From an uncultured Pedobacter sp. (GTDB lineage: Bacteria > Bacteroidota > Bacteroidia > Sphingobacteriales > Sphingobacteriaceae), in the NCBI GenBank assembly GCA_946478755.1, contig CAMLDJ010000265.1, positions 1 to 7,708 of the forward strand: a stretch of 7,708 bases of DNA, given 5' to 3'. The translations under genes and the position numbers were made by a program. The number at the start of each line of letters is the position of its first letter. The first letter of the stretch is position 1. This document shows positions 6,388 to 7,708 of the stretch, piece by piece. Under the pieces are notes generated by a model. It was not told where the DNA came from. It ran no database searches and was given only the letters and a program-made list of their open reading frames with translations.

Positions 6388-7701
6388 ATGGATATCTTAT
6401 CATACCTTACAACACTTATAAAAACCCATAAGGAAGTGGGAATACCCGGATTGGGTACGATTTATAAAAAAAAATCTCCCGGTAGATATGATATGGGTAC
6501 GCATTCATTCCTGCCGCCAAGCTATACATTGGCCTTTACATCAGATTTGAATGAGCAAACGCTTTTAATCAACCTGATCTGCAAAAAAAAGAATATTTCG
6601 ACAGATGCTGCCACATACTTTGTTGAACAATTCTCTCAAAATATCCTTGATGAACTTTCCAGTCACCAGGAATCTGACTTTGGCGACCTTGGGACATTTT
6701 CAGTAACATCGGGCGGTCTGGCTTTTGTTCCTAAACAGGAGACTGATTTCGGATTTGATTTTTATGGCTTACCGACATTGAGGGATGACCTGAATAAAAA
6801 TGAAGGACTTCAACTGACAGAGGAACAGCTGGAACTGGAAAATAACAATGCAGATCTCGGGGACGGCACAGAGGATGTTACTGATGATTTAAAAGAAACG
6901 CCCGTAGACGAGGTCCTTTTGGCCCACCTGGATAGTACAGAGCCACCCGCCGCCCCAGAAAAAAGCGAGCCGGATGAACAGCCCGTGTATGAAGAAATAG
7001 CTGAAGTTGCCAATGTTCCTGAAACAGAAAATATTGAGGCACAACCGACTATTGAAACTCCTGAAAATCCGGCTGAAGTTGTGGTGCCGCCAAATGCCAC
7101 CGATCATCAAGAACCGGTTTCAGGCGGTCATTTTGCGCTGGACTACACAGAAGAAAAAACTGGGTTACCAGGATATATGAAAGTAATTATCGGACTTGCG
7201 GTCCTGGTTCTGCTTGCTGTAATCCTATTTATGGCAAAACCGGAGCTGTTTAATGGCGGCATGTCAAAAAGATCTCCTGACACGCTCGCTGAACTATCAG
7301 ATACAGACCAGGCGATTAAAGACAACAATCAATTAAAAATAGATTCCATTACCCGTATAGACAGCATCAGAATGAGCAATGAAATGGCTATTCTGGCAGC
7401 AGATTCGGCTAAGGATTCTACAACTGGCGTAAGCCACCCGAAAATAACACCAGCGGTTTCTTATGAAATCATAGCTGCATCTCTGCTTAATCAGAAAGAA
7501 GCGAATAATTTCCTTGCAGATATGAAAAGAAAGGGCATTCCGGCAAAAGTCGCCGATATGCCAGGCAGGAGAGTAAAAATTAGCATCGGCTCTTTTACAG
7601 ATGAAGAAACTGCAAAAAAACAACTTGAAATCCTGAAGAAAACAACAAAACTTCCAGGAATATATATTTACCCGGTTAGACACACAAACAATCCTAAATA
7701 A
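6388..7701 (+). CDS. HU-CCDC81 and SPOR domain transmembrane protein
   Basis: A 437-residue single-pass membrane protein. Residues 1-58 (VGIPGLGTIYKKKSPGRYD at 17-35) fit the first HU-CCDC81 domain. Residues 59-130 (FVEQFSQNILDEL, then FGDLGTFSV) fit the second HU-like domain, with the GLG/DLG turns of the HU/IHF fold. A low-complexity acidic, Pro-rich linker covers 131-258. A membrane helix lies at about 264-283 (MKVIIGLAVLVLLAVILFMA), then a 70-residue Ser/Asp-rich stalk, then a SPOR domain at 358-430 (SYEIIAASL, then RRVKISIGSF), which in the family binds denuded glycan strands at division sites. Predicted topology is HU domains in the cytoplasm and SPOR in the periplasm. The ATG at 6388 is preferred over a TTG at 6352 because MDILSYL begins the conserved HU-CCDC81 helix. 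The gene follows the barrel gene by 53 bases. Published analysis of this fusion suggested a chromosome-to-envelope link. A next ATG at 7704, two bases after the stop, may continue the operon. Confidence 0.9.
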   Translation: MDILSYLTTLIKTHKEVGIPGLGTIYKKKSPGRYDMGTHSFLPPSYTLAFTSDLNEQTLLINLICKKKNISTDAATYFVEQFSQNILDELSSHQESDFGDLGTFSVTSGGLAFVPKQETDFGFDFYGLPTLRDDLNKNEGLQLTEEQLELENNNADLGDGTEDVTDDLKETPVDEVLLAHLDSTEPPAAPEKSEPDEQPVYEEIAEVANVPETENIEAQPTIETPENPAEVVVPPNATDHQEPVSGGHFALDYTEEKTGLPGYMKVIIGLAVLVLLAVILFMAKPELFNGGMSKRSPDTLAELSDTDQAIKDNNQLKIDSITRIDSIRMSNEMAILAADSAKDSTTGVSHPKITPAVSYEIIAASLLNQKEANNFLADMKRKGIPAKVADMPGRRVKISIGSFTDEETAKKQLEILKKTTKLPGIYIYPVRHTNNPK

Positions 7702-7708
7702 TTATGAT

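Noticed and set aside
6810..7110. Pro/Glu/Thr-rich stretch considered as a tandem repeat
   Set aside because: The translated linker is low in complexity but has no regular repeated unit at DNA or protein level. It is best read as a disordered acidic linker.
7704..7708. ATG two bases after the last stop as the next gene
   Set aside because: Only five bases remain in the window, so coding cannot be supported. It is noted only as a hint that the operon may continue.

Overview
The window looks like chromosomal DNA of a Bacteroidota bacterium, most likely from the Sphingobacteriaceae (Pedobacter-like). The signs are moderate-to-low GC, starts without Shine-Dalgarno sequences, a signal-peptide and outer-membrane-barrel style typical of the phylum, and a HU-CCDC81/SPOR fusion protein, an architecture known from Bacteroidota. 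All five genes lie on the + strand. I see no mobile element, CRISPR array, tRNA or rRNA.

Bases 1-1431 hold a pyrimidine unit: the end of pyrR (its start lies before the window) and complete pyrB, separated by one base. PyrB catalyses the committed step of de novo UMP synthesis. PyrR is a PRPP-binding regulator/uracil phosphoribosyltransferase homologue, but several positions linked to RNA binding in Bacillus PyrR appear changed here.

Bases 1432-1601 are non-coding. They carry a candidate hairpin terminator, then a 27-bp inverted repeat (11 of 12 arm positions paired), a perfect 16-bp palindrome two bases later, and a weak Bacteroidota-type -7 box before the next gene.

Bases 1602-7701 hold three co-directional genes that look like one envelope operon. 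The first encodes an exported 1005-residue protein made almost entirely of about 20 TPR-like repeats. The second encodes a 567-residue outer-membrane beta-barrel with a TonB-receptor-like C-terminus and no visible plug domain. The third encodes a single-pass inner-membrane protein with N-terminal HU-CCDC81 domains and a C-terminal periplasmic SPOR domain.

Together the three products would span outer membrane, periplasm, peptidoglycan, inner membrane and possibly the nucleoid. This is the most interesting part of the window: a candidate uncharacterised envelope/division module. Its joint function is inference. No gene in the window looks broken apart from the cut at the left edge.
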